DNA from: Ascoidea rubescens DSM 1968
Lineage: Eukaryota > Ascomycota > Saccharomycetes > Ascoideales > Ascoideaceae
NCBI RefSeq assembly: GCF_001661345.1
Contig: NW_017962921.1
Coordinates: forward strand, 124,001 to 188,000
Direction of reading: 5' to 3'
DNA: 64,000 bases
Below the pieces are notes generated by a model. That model saw nothing but the letters and a program-made list of their open reading frames with translations, did no database searches and was not told where the DNA came from. Below are positions 11,132-21,225 of this stretch, one piece after another (within the stretch, counting starts at the first letter, position 1; each line of letters opens with the position of its first letter). The position numbers and the translations under genes were made by a program.

Positions 11132-13393
11132 TCATTAAAATTAAAATTAAAATGAAAATCTTGAAGTAAATAAATCGATCAAATGAGATTAAAAATTGCA
11201 ACTGTTGATTCGTTCTAGTTGGAATAGTTAAAATTATTCATCGTTCAAAATACTAATATTTGGTAACTATATCAATATGAAAAACATAGAAAAAATGATT
11301 ATATCTAAATGCCAACAAATATTTACGACAAAACCTTTTGCAACTATTATTCCAATTATTATTTTAATTATTATTTTAATTGTTATTCCAATTTTTGTTA
11401 GCACTATAATCCCCCTTTTTAGGTCTCGTTGACATCCTCAACATTTTTTAGACAAAAAGAGTCAATTTCAAATTGATAAATCAATTGGAAATAAACAAAA
11501 AACTGTTAGTGTCTCATATTTTTTATTTTCATCTGTTCATCTTCTCTTATTCCTGGTGTATTATGTTCTGTTTTTCACTCAAATTTTATCATTCTCATAT
11601 AATAACTTGACATGAAAAGTAAACCGGATACTTGAGTGGTTTCATTACCAATTTCAACTGAATTTTTGATTTTGATTTTATAGTAACCAAAAGAAATTTC
11701 CTGAAAATTAGAATTTATTTACTCATATTAGCCAAAATTTTAAAGTAACTCAATCATCTAATATGAACGGTTTTTAGTTTTTAGTTTTGGCAAAAATGGC
11801 CCTCATTTTAATGGTTATTTTTAATCTCCCAGGTGTCGTGAGAATTTCATTTGCAATCGATTATAGTTTGAGACTTATTCTGAGACTTGAAGTGGTTGCT
11901 GGAAGAGAAACCAAATCAACTTGATCGCAATGGTCTTCATTCATCACTTGATGATTCTCTCCCAGCAAGACACATTGCTCTCTTCCAGCAGTGGAAATTG
12001 CTTTCCATACCGCTGCTTCCTCCGCTGCTTCCTCACCTCCCCCCCCCCCATTTCAAACACTTGTTATCACTCAGGTTATATCGCAAGTCTCGCTAATTTG
12101 ACCCCAAACCCACTTCTTCCTCCAGAACCTGTTGCAAAACAGCTCTTTTTGCCCCAATTCGTCTACAGCCAGAACGGTTACCCTGCTCTCCCTCCACAGT
12201 GTGTCCACACGCAAATCAGTGCAGCGGGTAACGTCCATGCCAATACGTCCCTTCGAGGGATCTGCTTCTTCTGGACAAAGTCTGGGGAAGTTTTGCTGAT
12301 ACCTTCGTGAAACTGCTGGAACTCACTCGATGTTTTGCTCAAAACTTGCTTAGATTGCAACACAGAACTGGCAACAATAGTGCTCGCAATGGTGCTCGCG
12401 ATGGGTCTGGTGTGGAGTGGGTGTGTTTGAGCTCAATAATAGACTATTGTCACGTAGGAGGAATTATCACTTAGATGTCTTGGGCAACATTAGCTTTGGG
12501 ATCGATTTCCATGCTGTTTGATGTATTTTCCAGATCGAATCATATTTCATTTTAGTATCATATTTGCTAGAGTTATGAGCTACAAATGTCCTTGATTGGG
12601 CTATCCAACCTCTTGAATTTCTTAAACACCTACACTTAGTGGGTTTAGTATTTTTAACTGTTACATGAATAAGTGGTTTGTTTGAACCAGTTTGATTTCG
12701 TACGCAATTATTCTAAAACAGTTTTTTTAAATACCTTTTATTAGATTGTTTTCTTTTTCGTTACCAGTTTGTTTTAAAGTTTCCTTTATTTGAGTTGCCT
12801 ATCTTTTACCACTTTTTTTTTCACGATTTTTCATTTCAAAAAGAAATATTTATTGGATTCAGAAACATTAATTGCATACTAGAATAGAATTGAGATGAAA
12901 ATTTTGCTTTTGATTTAGGATTTCGTTTTGATTTGGTTTCTACCTCTACCTTATTGTACAGATATTTGTTGATATGAAGTGTCAAATCAACAAATAGTGG
13001 AAGCAGTGAAAAATTGAAAACATAAATTAGTAAGTTTGGAAAATCTTTCAATATTTTTAATTTTTTTTTGCAAAAATCTCTTGCTATAGAAAAAAATAAC
13101 TCTATTGAAAATAACAAGAAATGAAACCAAAAAATTAGTTTTTTATTATTTTCTTTTCCTTTCTCTTCTTTTCTTTTCTTTCCTCTCCTTGAACTTAATC
13201 TGCACCAAGACTATACTATTGAATAAAGTATCAAGATGAAAATTTGATCCAAAATTAATAGAGCTTTCCTATATAAATAGCTGGATTATTCCAATGATTA
13301 AATTAAATGAAAGTTAATTATACTTGATACATTTCAATTAATTAATTAAAAGAATTGGCAATTTTCAATAAAGACTACATTCAATTCAATTCA

Positions 13394-13455
13394 AATTCTA
13401 ATTCTAATTCTAATTCTAATTCTAATTCTAATTCTAATTATAATTATAATTATAA
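13394..13455. repeat. ATTCTA hexamer repeat grading into ATTATA
   Basis: About seven ATTCTA units followed by three ATTATA units, ending about 30 bp before the ATG of the small candidate gene; it would lie in its leader or core promoter. Confidence 0.9.
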
Positions 13456-13483
13456 CCATTATAATCTTTAAAATCTAATAACA

Positions 13484-13639
13484 ATGAATAAAGAACAGAT
13501 ATTTTTTGATGACAATGGAAATTTGATTTCAGTTTTTGATTTAGATCCCTCAGTGCTTACAAGATTTTACAGACAACAGTTATATGAGCAAGCTAAATAT
13601 GGTAAAGTAATTACCAAAACACCAAATGATTTACCATGA
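13484..13639 (+). CDS. Candidate small protein, 51 aa, unknown
   Basis: The ATG sits in a good yeast context (AATAACA before ATG), and the 51-residue product looks protein-like rather than A/T-noise: it begins MNKEQIFFDDNGNLISVFDL and continues with a mixed polar and aromatic stretch (TRFYRQQLYEQAKYG). The N-terminal DDNGNLI is acidic, the middle could form an amphipathic helix, and no membrane segment is present. No relative is recognised. An intron after the sequence GGTAAAGTAATT is possible but I found no TACTAAC downstream. It stands alone, 2.4 kb before DAP1 in the same direction. It could be noise. Confidence 0.45.
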   Translation: MNKEQIFFDDNGNLISVFDLDPSVLTRFYRQQLYEQAKYGKVITKTPNDLP

Positions 13640-14664
13640 TTTAAGTTGATTTAAGATGATTTCAATTGAAAGGTCAAATGAAAAATAAAAAAAATTATCT
13701 ATATCATATCATATCATATCATACTATATTATATTCTGTTAATCTTAATTGTGGTTGATAAGTCTCATCAATTGAATTTTTTCAATTTCATAAAATTATC
13801 ATTTTGAAAATGAGCAATTTTCCAATTGTTATTCATTTCATATTTTCAAATGTTCAATCAATTGGTTTAATTCCAAGAGAGAAACACTAAAAAAAACAAC
13901 AACAAAAAATACATATTTTTTTTAAAAGACAGCATAAGGAATTGTTAAAGTATATGCGTTTCTTAACTATTTATTTTATTTCGTTTCATTTTTTTTTTTT
14001 AAGTTTTGTTTATCAAGTGTACAAAAAGTTGATTAAAATATGGATATTTATTATTTCATTTCTTTAAGCTGTTTTATAAAGATATATTTGCTAAAATTAT
14101 TATACTATATTGAAATACTAATTGTATTTTTCATGATTTAATATGATTTTTTTTTTCTATAACCATTTAATTAATTTTTTAATCACTTAATTTTTTTTAT
14201 TTGCTAATAAAAGTTTCGAGTTATAACCCTCAAAACAACGTACAGATATGATATGATAATAAACAAAACAAAAGAAAAGAAAACTATAAAAAAGTTGGAA
14301 GGACTTTCAAAGACATTGAGAGTAATTATGCTTTACGAAATTCCCATCAATTAGTACTTTAAAATTATCCAGAACTACCTAAAAATTACTCAAAAAATTA
14401 AAGCTCTTGAAAAAAATAGAGTGGACATTGGGCAACAGATAAATAACACAAGAAACAATATTAAAAACAAAAGTAAAGTAATCAAATAATAATATTATTC
14501 CAATTATTGATATCAAGAGTATATGACTACTGTTTAGCTTTCGCCAAAATGTCGAGTTTTAGAATTTGTCATTAAAAATTTCTAAGTTATACAAAAAATC
14601 TGAAAAGTTTTTTTTCGTATTTGGTAAAAAATAGGTTAAATTTTTTTTTGGGGACGCTTCAAAA

Positions 14665-14737
14665 GAATTAATTTTTACGTAAATTAATTTAGGCACAAAT
14701 TAATTCATGTTCAAATTAATTCACGTATAAATTAATT
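14665..14737. repeat. Five AATTAATT units at exact 16-bp spacing
   Basis: The self-complementary octamer AATTAATT occurs at 14666, 14682, 14698, 14714 and 14730, each exactly 16 bp apart, while the seven or eight bases between units differ. Conserved core with free spacer is what one expects of phased protein-binding sites rather than slippage repeats. TAATTA-like cores suit homeodomain factors; origin or nucleosome-phasing roles are alternatives. Confidence 0.7.
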
Positions 14738-14965
14738 TTTACTGGACTCAAATTTCGCTCCAAGTGGCAACGGCATATAGTTTCATTTACGAGAATCAGC
14801 AGGTTGCGAATTCACAGGGACGGCACCTTTAAAGCTGGTCACATGTAAGTCAAGCCAAAGCGGGACTTTGTAACTGTTTTTTCTCCTGATGAGTGAAAGT
14901 GTATGCTCCATACCTGCTTATAACAAAGTTGTTGCTTTGCTTGCGAGAGATGTCCCAACCCAAAC

Positions 14966-14992
14966 AATTCATAGCAACTGTTGCTATGAATT
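14966..14992. repeat. Perfect 12-bp inverted repeat with 3-nt loop
   Basis: AATTCATAGCAA, the loop CTG, then the exact reverse complement TTGCTATGAATT. It can form a 12-bp hairpin in RNA or DNA, or be a dimer-binding palindrome with an odd spacer. It lies inside an unrecognised 82-codon minus-strand frame. Confidence 0.75.
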
Positions 14993-16077
14993 CACAAATT
15001 TCAATAACCATGTTGTTCAAAAGCAATGATTCGATAACACGAACACAAAGAATCACTGCAAAGTGATCGAAAATGCAAATAAATCTGGTTTGAACCATAT
15101 TAGTGACCTATTATATCGCTTACGTACCAAACAAGGACTTTGTGTCTCTTAGTTTCTTTCTTCAGTTATCTCACAGATCGAAAGCAAGCAGAAATAGTTC
15201 TTCGTCCACCTTATATACACACCCTTACACCTCACAAACCTGGCTGTATCTCATTCAATTGAAAAGATAGTGGGATAATGCAGGAAAGACAGAAATCTGG
15301 GAGTCCACGTGTATTAAGCAGAACTTTCCCAGAAGCAGCAGGGCCGGCAACAACCCAAATTGTAGTTTTCTTGTTTTTAAGGGTGCCGCACAGCTATTAA
15401 ACAGAGGAACCACCGCAGATCTTAGCAGAAGACCAATCAGCGTTGAGGAAGTAGACTAGGTAGCAAAAGCGCTCTCAGTACCTTCACCAGAAGCACCACA
15501 AGAACCAGAAGCTTAAGCTTATTGGTATCACTTCTACTCAGCAACAGTGGCACTGGTCCACTGGCGACAACCAGATCTTTAAATCAAATCTCAAATAGCT
15601 CCATCCGCAGTTCGGACACAGTGTTTCGGAAAAGTGTTGCAAAATATGCACGTACATGCTCATGTATACACTTGCATATGCACATGCACATATAAACTAA
15701 CTGCAACCACTTGTTGTCGTCACACATCAAACTACTCGGACTATCACGTGTTAGAGCCACAGTGATGGTAAGTTTTGATATGCGTATGATTGCAGTGTAC
15801 ACAGTATGCTTTGAAAACCAGTCCCGGTGCTTATTAGTATATTATATAAGAGTATTATGTAATCTATTACTCAGTGAAAAACTCTAATTACATTTTAAAG
15901 GAATAATTTGTTATCAATAATGACATTCTTATCAACTGAACTTGAAATCCACCACAGCTCCTGATGAGCAGCATTTCTTTTTCTTCAGCTTACTTGTTCT
16001 TTATATTCTTGTGTTGAGGTGTTCTTTTTTAGGTTTCTCTTTGCTCCATTAACCATTCAAGCTAACCACCATCAATA

Positions 16078-16449
16078 ATGTCAGGAAAATTCACTCCAAA
16101 AGTTCCTGTTAAGTTAGAGAAACCAAAAGATGATCCCTTTACTTCCAAAGACTTGTTAAAATTCGACGGAATTCAATCTGATAAGATCTATGTTGCAATT
16201 AAAAGAGTAGTATTTGATGTTTCTAAAAACCCTAAGGCCTATGGCTCAGGAAAGGGATATCATTGTTTTGTTGGAAAGGATGCCTCAAGAGGTTTAGGTA
16301 AATCCTCATTATCTGCTGAAGATAATGATCCTAAAATTAGTTATAAGTTTGATGATTTAAATGAAAAGGAAACAAAAGTTTTAAATGATTGGTACACTTA
16401 TTTTGAAAAAAGGTATAATATAGTTGGAAAAGTTATTGATCTTGATTAG
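16078..16449 (+). CDS. DAP1: Dap1-like cytochrome b5-fold heme protein (MAPR family)
   Basis: A 123-residue membrane-associated progesterone receptor (MAPR) family protein. Yeast Dap1 binds heme, supports cytochrome P450 enzymes of ergosterol synthesis (Erg11) and gives resistance to DNA damage and azoles. Residues 20-115 carry the domain: FTSKDLLKFDG, then IYVAIKRVVFDVSKN, then GKGYHCFVGKDASRGLGKSSL. Near the C-terminus YFEKRYNIVG keeps a tyrosine (Tyr113) at the place of Dap1 Tyr138, the known axial heme ligand. There is no N-terminal membrane segment, and the protein is somewhat shorter than S. cerevisiae Dap1 (152). The ATG has an ideal context (CATCAATA before ATG). The gene faces ICE2 tail to tail, 301 bp apart. 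Confidence 0.93.
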   Translation: MSGKFTPKVPVKLEKPKDDPFTSKDLLKFDGIQSDKIYVAIKRVVFDVSKNPKAYGSGKGYHCFVGKDASRGLGKSSLSAEDNDPKISYKFDDLNEKETKVLNDWYTYFEKRYNIVGKVIDLD

Positions 16450-16750
16450 ATAAAAAAGAATGAAAACACAAAACAAAAAAGACAAAAAAAAGACAATAAA
16501 ATAAAATAAAATAAAATAAAATAAAATAAAATAAAATAAATATAAAACAAACAAACAAAAAATACTCAATCAATCAATACAAAAAACAAACTATAAATTT
16601 ATAAATCATTTCTAAAATTTCCAAAATAATATAAGCAAATTGTATTCCAACAGGTTAAATTAATTATTAGTTAATTCAAATTGTTTTTTCTTTTTCTCAG
16701 TATTAATTTTATTTTTAATTTTATTTTTGATTTTAATTTTAGATTTGATT
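16450..16750. repeat. Convergent 3' spacer with (TAAAA)n repeat
   Basis: The spacer between DAP1 and ICE2 is A-rich on plus and carries about nine TAAAA units (16496-16540). Both transcripts probably end here; no gene is visible. Confidence 0.8.
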
Positions 16751-18817
16751 TTAATCGATATTTTCCCCGATTAATTCAAATGTGTATAAACCCAAAGTTG
16801 TTATCATGTTTATCCAATTCCAAAATTGGATTGAATTCACCACTATTTTACCATCTGTTATTATTGTTGTACCTTCAGTATTTGTATTTAAATTGTTATT
16901 TGATAAACTTGTACATATTATATTATTATTAAAACTATCGGCATTGGGTGTGGAAATTGATATTATAGATGTTACCGTAGTAGTTATGATATTCTGAGTG
17001 TCAGTATTAGTGCTAGTGGTTGTATTTGACCACCAACCCCAGAGTATTAATTCGTTTCCAATTTCGTTTCTATTTACTAGCATTAAATGAGTATAAACAG
17101 CAATGATTATACATGGTGAGAACAAATATAGGATTTGTAAAGTTCTGCTGGCTTTTTTCGAATTTTTTTTTTTTTTCGGTATTTCGTCATTAGAGCTATT
17201 GTTATTATTATTGTTATTATTGTTATTATTATTGTTGATTTTGTTATTACTATTGTCGATGCTTTTATTATTATTGTCGATGTTATTATTATTTTGATCA
17301 TTATTATTACTCTTTTCACTACTTTCATTATTATTGTGATTATTATAGACATTTTTAATTCCAGGAATAATTCTTGTGGCAGCATAAAAAACAGCTATTC
17401 TATATGCTAGGTTGAATAGTATTGGTAGAGTTAGATACGTTATTGCATTGATGAAGAATTTGACTATTGAGGAGAATGAGTTTTTCAAATTTAGAGATTT
17501 TACGAAATGGATAAATTTTCTGAAAAAGTTGTTATTCGAGATTAGATTTAGATTATTGTTAAAGTTGTCATTTAAATTTTTAAAACTGGTGTTGATGTTT
17601 ATGTTTGTGAGAATGTTATTTAAATTATTGAAATTCAAGTTATTAAAGTTTTTTTTCTTGTTTCTTGAGTAATATAAATCTAGTTCATTTCTGAGGTTGA
17701 TGGTGGTTAAATTGATTAGATTTGTGAATTCAGAAGAAGCAATTTGACTTAATTCCGGGAAGGTTTCGTAGATGCATTTGACAATATAGGCAAAGATTAG
17801 ACAACTTTCAATAGTCGAGCCATTTTTGGTCATGATACCAAACAAACCTAAACCTAGACAATAGGTTATTACTGAGCCTAATAGAGTAGCGGAAAATAAG
17901 CCAATTTTTAGATTTGGAATGATAAAGATGTTGTAAAGAAAATAAAAGGAGATTGTAAGGATAATGGCAGAGGATAATAGAGAGATAATGGCCCAGAAAT
18001 CCGATTTTTTTTTGATTAGATATTTAAAGGATTTTCCTATTGATTGAATTAGTAGGAGTGAACATAAACCTTCCAAGATGGTGAATAAAGGAGTTGAATT
18101 TTTCAAGAAATAAAACCAGGGGGCAATGATTGTTGTTGTGAGGTTTAATATTTGGTTGTAATTGATTTGGAAGGAGTTTGTATAATAATGAATGATTGTT
18201 ATATTGCTATTATTGGTAGTATTAGTGATGTTGTTGATATTGTTGATATTGCTGATATTGCTGATGTTGGTTGATTGAGTATTAAAAAAGGTTAATAAGA
18301 AGGTTAATAAACTTGGTAAAAATAGGTGTTGTAGATAGTACAAATAGGATAGGATTTTTAATCTTTTATAATTTTTTGATATCAATCTTAGCAGAGTTAG
18401 TAAGAAATATAATATAAAGGTTATAAAGCTGTAAGTTAGACCACAAGTTGTCCCACCAATTTCGAAGGCCAAGGGAATGGTCAAAATGATTAAGATCAAA
18501 TAAAACGTTGCTAGTATTATTCTTATAATTCGTTTAATATTATTTAGAGATAGTTTGTTTTTTGGGCGATTTATTGGCTGGGTTTTGTTGATAAGAGTGG
18601 TGGATATGGGGGTATTGAAAGCAGTACGAGTGTCATTCTGAGGAATATTCAGTCTGTTATTATGCTTGAGCTGTGAGGTCTCAGAGCGAGCCATTTGAAG
18701 TGTTGCTTTGTGAATTGGTTGTTGGTGGATAGTTCTGTGATTGGATATCTGGCTGTTGAACTGGTTGAAGCCTATGGAGTTGGAACTGGAGCTGGCTGGA
18801 GGCTCAGGGTGGTTCAT
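16751..18817 (-). CDS. ICE2: ICE2, ER membrane protein
   Basis: A 688-residue polytopic ER protein, orthologue of yeast Ice2, which supports cortical ER inheritance, phospholipid balance and stability of the NADPH-cytochrome P450 reductase. After a polar N-terminus (about 85 residues) come roughly ten hydrophobic segments. Matches to Ice2 include FEIGGTTCGLTYSFITF, the YYTNSFQINYNQ-type loop, STPLFTILEGLCSLLLIQSIG, SVITYCLGLGLFGIMTKNGS, IESCLIFAYIVKCIYETFPEL, AVFYAATRIIPGI, and near the end FSPCIIIAVYTHLML and IQFWNWINMITTLGLYTFEL. The protein is about 200 residues longer than S. cerevisiae Ice2 because of Asn-rich loops, chiefly about residues 495-550, where Asn codons form an ATT/ATC microsatellite (17200-17290). 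It is divergently transcribed from the NAD kinase. Confidence 0.93.
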   Translation of the reverse strand: MNHPEPPASSSSNSIGFNQFNSQISNHRTIHQQPIHKATLQMARSETSQLKHNNRLNIPQNDTRTAFNTPISTTLINKTQPINRPKNKLSLNNIKRIIRIILATFYLILIILTIPLAFEIGGTTCGLTYSFITFILYFLLTLLRLISKNYKRLKILSYLYYLQHLFLPSLLTFLLTFFNTQSTNISNISNINNINNITNTTNNSNITIIHYYTNSFQINYNQILNLTTTIIAPWFYFLKNSTPLFTILEGLCSLLLIQSIGKSFKYLIKKKSDFWAIISLLSSAIILTISFYFLYNIFIIPNLKIGLFSATLLGSVITYCLGLGLFGIMTKNGSTIESCLIFAYIVKCIYETFPELSQIASSEFTNLINLTTINLRNELDLYYSRNKKKNFNNLNFNNLNNILTNININTSFKNLNDNFNNNLNLISNNNFFRKFIHFVKSLNLKNSFSSIVKFFINAITYLTLPILFNLAYRIAVFYAATRIIPGIKNVYNNHNNNESSEKSNNNDQNNNNIDNNNKSIDNSNNKINNNNNNNNNNNNNSSNDEIPKKKKNSKKASRTLQILYLFSPCIIIAVYTHLMLVNRNEIGNELILWGWWSNTTTSTNTDTQNIITTTVTSIISISTPNADSFNNNIICTSLSNNNLNTNTEGTTIITDGKIVVNSIQFWNWINMITTLGLYTFELIGENID

Positions 18818-19480
18818 TGTGGAAATGAGAGGAATAGCAGTGGTTCCTGATCAATTGTAGATTCAATGTGTTGCAATAGAGCCAGAGAAAGACGACAAGC
18901 AGCAGAAATAAGATTGTTTGATTGGAATCTCTGATGTTGATCCCTTTAAAAAGTCCAACGATGAGCGAGAAAGCAGCAGAGGAGTTCTTGATTTGTGGAT
19001 CAGCAGTGGCAGTGGCTCGTCGACAGCACTTCTTTGCTACTTGTGGGGCCTGGATTTGCTGTGGTTCTGGTACCTGTGTATCTTTTTCTTCTTCTTCTCC
19101 TTCTTCTTCCTCTTCTCTTTTGTTGTTTCTTCTTCCTCTTCAAATTTTTGCTTCGTCGCTCGTGCGATCCGTGTTCCGGCTGCGTTTCGCTCGTTTTTCG
19201 TCGCTGACCGGACTGAATTTGGGCGTTTAGCGAAAAAACAAACGCTGTTTGGCGCGTCTCGCCTGCAAAACGCACACGAGCCCTGGTTCGTTTTCGGTAG
19301 ACGACGTAAGTTATGCGACTTTCGCCGAACTCCGCAGCGAACAAGCAGATGAAACTGGATCTTCTCCAGAGGAAGCCCTCCCTATATATAAGAAAGTGCC
19401 TCTCTCTGCACCGATTCAGGTGAATCAGCTTGCAATCAGCTTGCAATCTACTTGAAATCCACCACAGACTCCAGACAGCA
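18818..19480. promoter_or_regulatory. Shared divergent promoter of ICE2 and NAD kinase
   Basis: The 663 bp between the two start codons must hold both promoters. A TATATATA box lies at 19383-19390, 91 bp before the NAD kinase ATG. A pyrimidine (CTT/CTTCTT) tract occupies about 19082-19140 and a GC-rich block with repeated TCGCTCG/CGTTT motifs about 19150-19370. The 203-codon minus-strand frame across this block is Arg-rich, starts opposite the kinase gene and is probably not a gene. Confidence 0.7.
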
Positions 19481-20947
19481 ATGACAGGCACACTTGAAAG
19501 ACCTCTAGAGCTTGCCCCTAAGGCATCTGTTCTCCAGCGTCTCGACACCCAGCTCATCGATCCTTCGTGTTCCAAATCCAGCACTCTCTTGACGTTGAAC
19601 AGCATCTCCAACTACGGCTCCATGTTGAAGAAGTTCTGCAAAAACTTGTCCAAATCCACCTTCAGAATCGAGTTGAACACCATCTTGATTGTCACCAAGG
19701 CTAGAGACAACTCCCTTATCTCGCTCACCAAGGAATTGGCTCTTCACTTGCTCACACACTACCCCAACATTGTTGTCTACATCGACTCCAACTTATCCAC
19801 CTCCAAGACCTGCCAGTTGAACAACTTCTCTCGCTTAAAGTATTGGGATAAGCAATTGGTTTTAACCAACCCCAAACTATTCGATTTGGTCATCACTCTC
19901 GGTGGCGATGGTACTATTTTGTTTGTCTCGAGTTTGTTCCAGAATTTCGTTCCCCCAATCATCGGCTTCTCCTTGGGCTCCTTGGGCTTTTTAACCAACT
20001 TTCAATTCAACACCTATCCAACCTTGTTCCAATACCTATCCACAAACAAAATCATCAAGACAAATCTACGATTACGATTGGAATGCTCGGTTTATGATCA
20101 GCACCATCATTTAGTTATGCAAAAGATCGTTCTAAACGAAATCACCATTGACAGAGGCCCTACTCCCTATATTTGCAACTTGGAACTATATGGTAACAAC
20201 TCGCTAATAACCATAGCTCAAGCTGATGGGTTATGTATTGCCACTCCCACTGGCTCGACTGCTTATTCCTTATCTGCTGGTGGTTCTTTGGTTCACCCCG
20301 AAGTTAACGCCATTAGCGTGACCCCCATTTGCCCCCATACTCTATCCTTCAGACCAATAGTCTTGCCTGATAATATGACTATCAAAGTCAACAGCTCGCC
20401 AGAAAGCAGAAACAATGCATATCTAGCCTTTGATGGTAAGGCTAGATATGAGTTGAATAAAAAAAGCTATGTGATCATCAAGACTTCTCCTTACTATTTC
20501 CCAACTGTTATCCATTCGAATAACGAATATTTTGACAGCGTTAGTGAAAATTTACATTGGAATGTTAGAAAAAAACAAAAACCTCTATCTCCCAGCGTTA
20601 TAAATGACATCGATACCGATATTCAAAATGAATTGCAAAATCAAATTCAAACCGAGTTAGAAAAGCAAATTCAAAATCAGTTGGGAAGTCAAATTCAAAC
20701 TGAAAGTAGAAATGAATTAGCAAACCAATTAGAAAAACAATTGCAAAATGAAAATAAAAACGATATTCTTATCGATTACATGAATGATGTAAATCACCCC
20801 GATTCATATAGTCATACTGATTCCAATCTCATTAGCGATAACGAAACTTCTCAGTCAAGTGAATCTCCCTCAATTGAAACTTCGTATGAGATTAAACCAA
20901 CGAGATTAGATAGCGAATTTAACTTGAAATTAAAGGCTTTATCTTTA

Positions 20948-20997
<50 letters not shown>

Positions 20998-21037
20998 CAA
21001 CATTAATTATCACCACGGCTTTACAAATAATAAATAA
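19481..21037 (+). CDS. UTR1: NAD kinase, Utr1/Yef1 type
   Basis: A 518-residue ATP-NAD kinase making NADP for cytosolic NADPH supply. The first ATG in frame (19481, context CAGACAGCA) is the start; the frame is open 17 codons further up without ATG. Visible motifs: VTLGGDGTILFVSSLF (NAD-kinase GGDG), FSLGSLGFLTNFQF, NEITIDRGPTPY, QADGLCIATPTGSTAYSL, and the C-terminal PICPHTLSFRPIVLP. These match Utr1/Yef1, not the mitochondrial Pos5, and no targeting signal is seen. The catalytic part ends near residue 365 with LHWNVRKKQKP. The tail is unusual: six 8-residue repeats (from 20621) and a run of about 20 Asn near the C-terminus encoded by an AAT microsatellite. It faces CAB2 tail to tail. Confidence 0.94.
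20621..20764 (+). repeat. Six 24-bp repeats coding an octapeptide in the NAD kinase tail
   Basis: Units start at 20621, 20645, 20669, 20693, 20717 and 20741. The octads read IQNELQNQ, IQTELEKQ, IQNQLGSQ, IQTESRNE, LANQLEKQ, LQNENKND: Ile/Leu at position 1, mostly Leu at 5, Gln/Asn elsewhere. The 4-residue hydrophobic spacing suggests an amphipathic helix or Gln-rich coiled coil. The units have diverged, so the repeat is not brand-new. Confidence 0.9.
20949..20993 (+). repeat. AAT microsatellite coding polyasparagine
   Basis: About fifteen near-perfect AAT units inside the NAD kinase gene, followed by AAC codons, 15 codons before the stop. Length probably varies between strains. Confidence 0.9.
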
Positions 21038-21225
21038 GAGTCTGGAAAATACAAATCAAATGATAGATAATAGATGATAGACTAATTTTTTTAGTAAAAT
21101 GTATATTGATCTATATATAAGTTTAATAATTTTTTAATTTGTTATAAGTGAATATGGTTGTGAATATGGTTTTGAATACGGTTATGATTTTGAATAGGAA
21201 TATAATTAAGTATCTATATATAATG

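Larger units (their letters stand above)
9738..13483. other. Gene-poor intergenic region with microsatellites and a C homopolymer
   Basis: No convincing gene. A perfect AAT/ATA microsatellite spans 11080-11130. A GC-richer island covers about 11,900-12,420 and contains an 11-C homopolymer (12039-12049), unusual in such A/T-rich DNA; the 129-codon open frame across it starts at TTG and matches nothing I know. Hexameric ATTCTA-type repeats lead up to the small gene at 13484. Confidence 0.5.
13640..16077. other. Intergenic region before DAP1 with iteron-like array and hairpin
   Basis: A/T-rich to about 14.74 kb, then clearly more mixed in base composition to about 15.85 kb. The mixed part holds an 82-codon ATG frame (minus, 14850-15098) that I do not recognise, a perfect hairpin, and scattered CAG/GAA-rich sequence with short broken frames near 15.25-15.52 kb that may be a decayed gene end. 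The last 200 bp are the DAP1 promoter. Confidence 0.45.

Noticed and set aside
11921-12310. 129-codon plus-strand frame
   Set aside because: Begins at TTG, crosses an 11-C homopolymer, Pro/Leu-rich, and no relative recognised.
14850-15516. 82-codon ATG frame (minus) and a short plus-strand frame ending in SPEAPQEPEA
   Set aside because: Neither is recognised, the plus one is interrupted, and the minus one contains the hairpin. Possibly decayed coding DNA, but unsupported.
19000-19611. 203-codon minus-strand frame over the NAD kinase start
   Set aside because: It overlaps the promoter and first codons of a secure gene, is Arg-rich from the antisense of a CTT tract, and matches no family.
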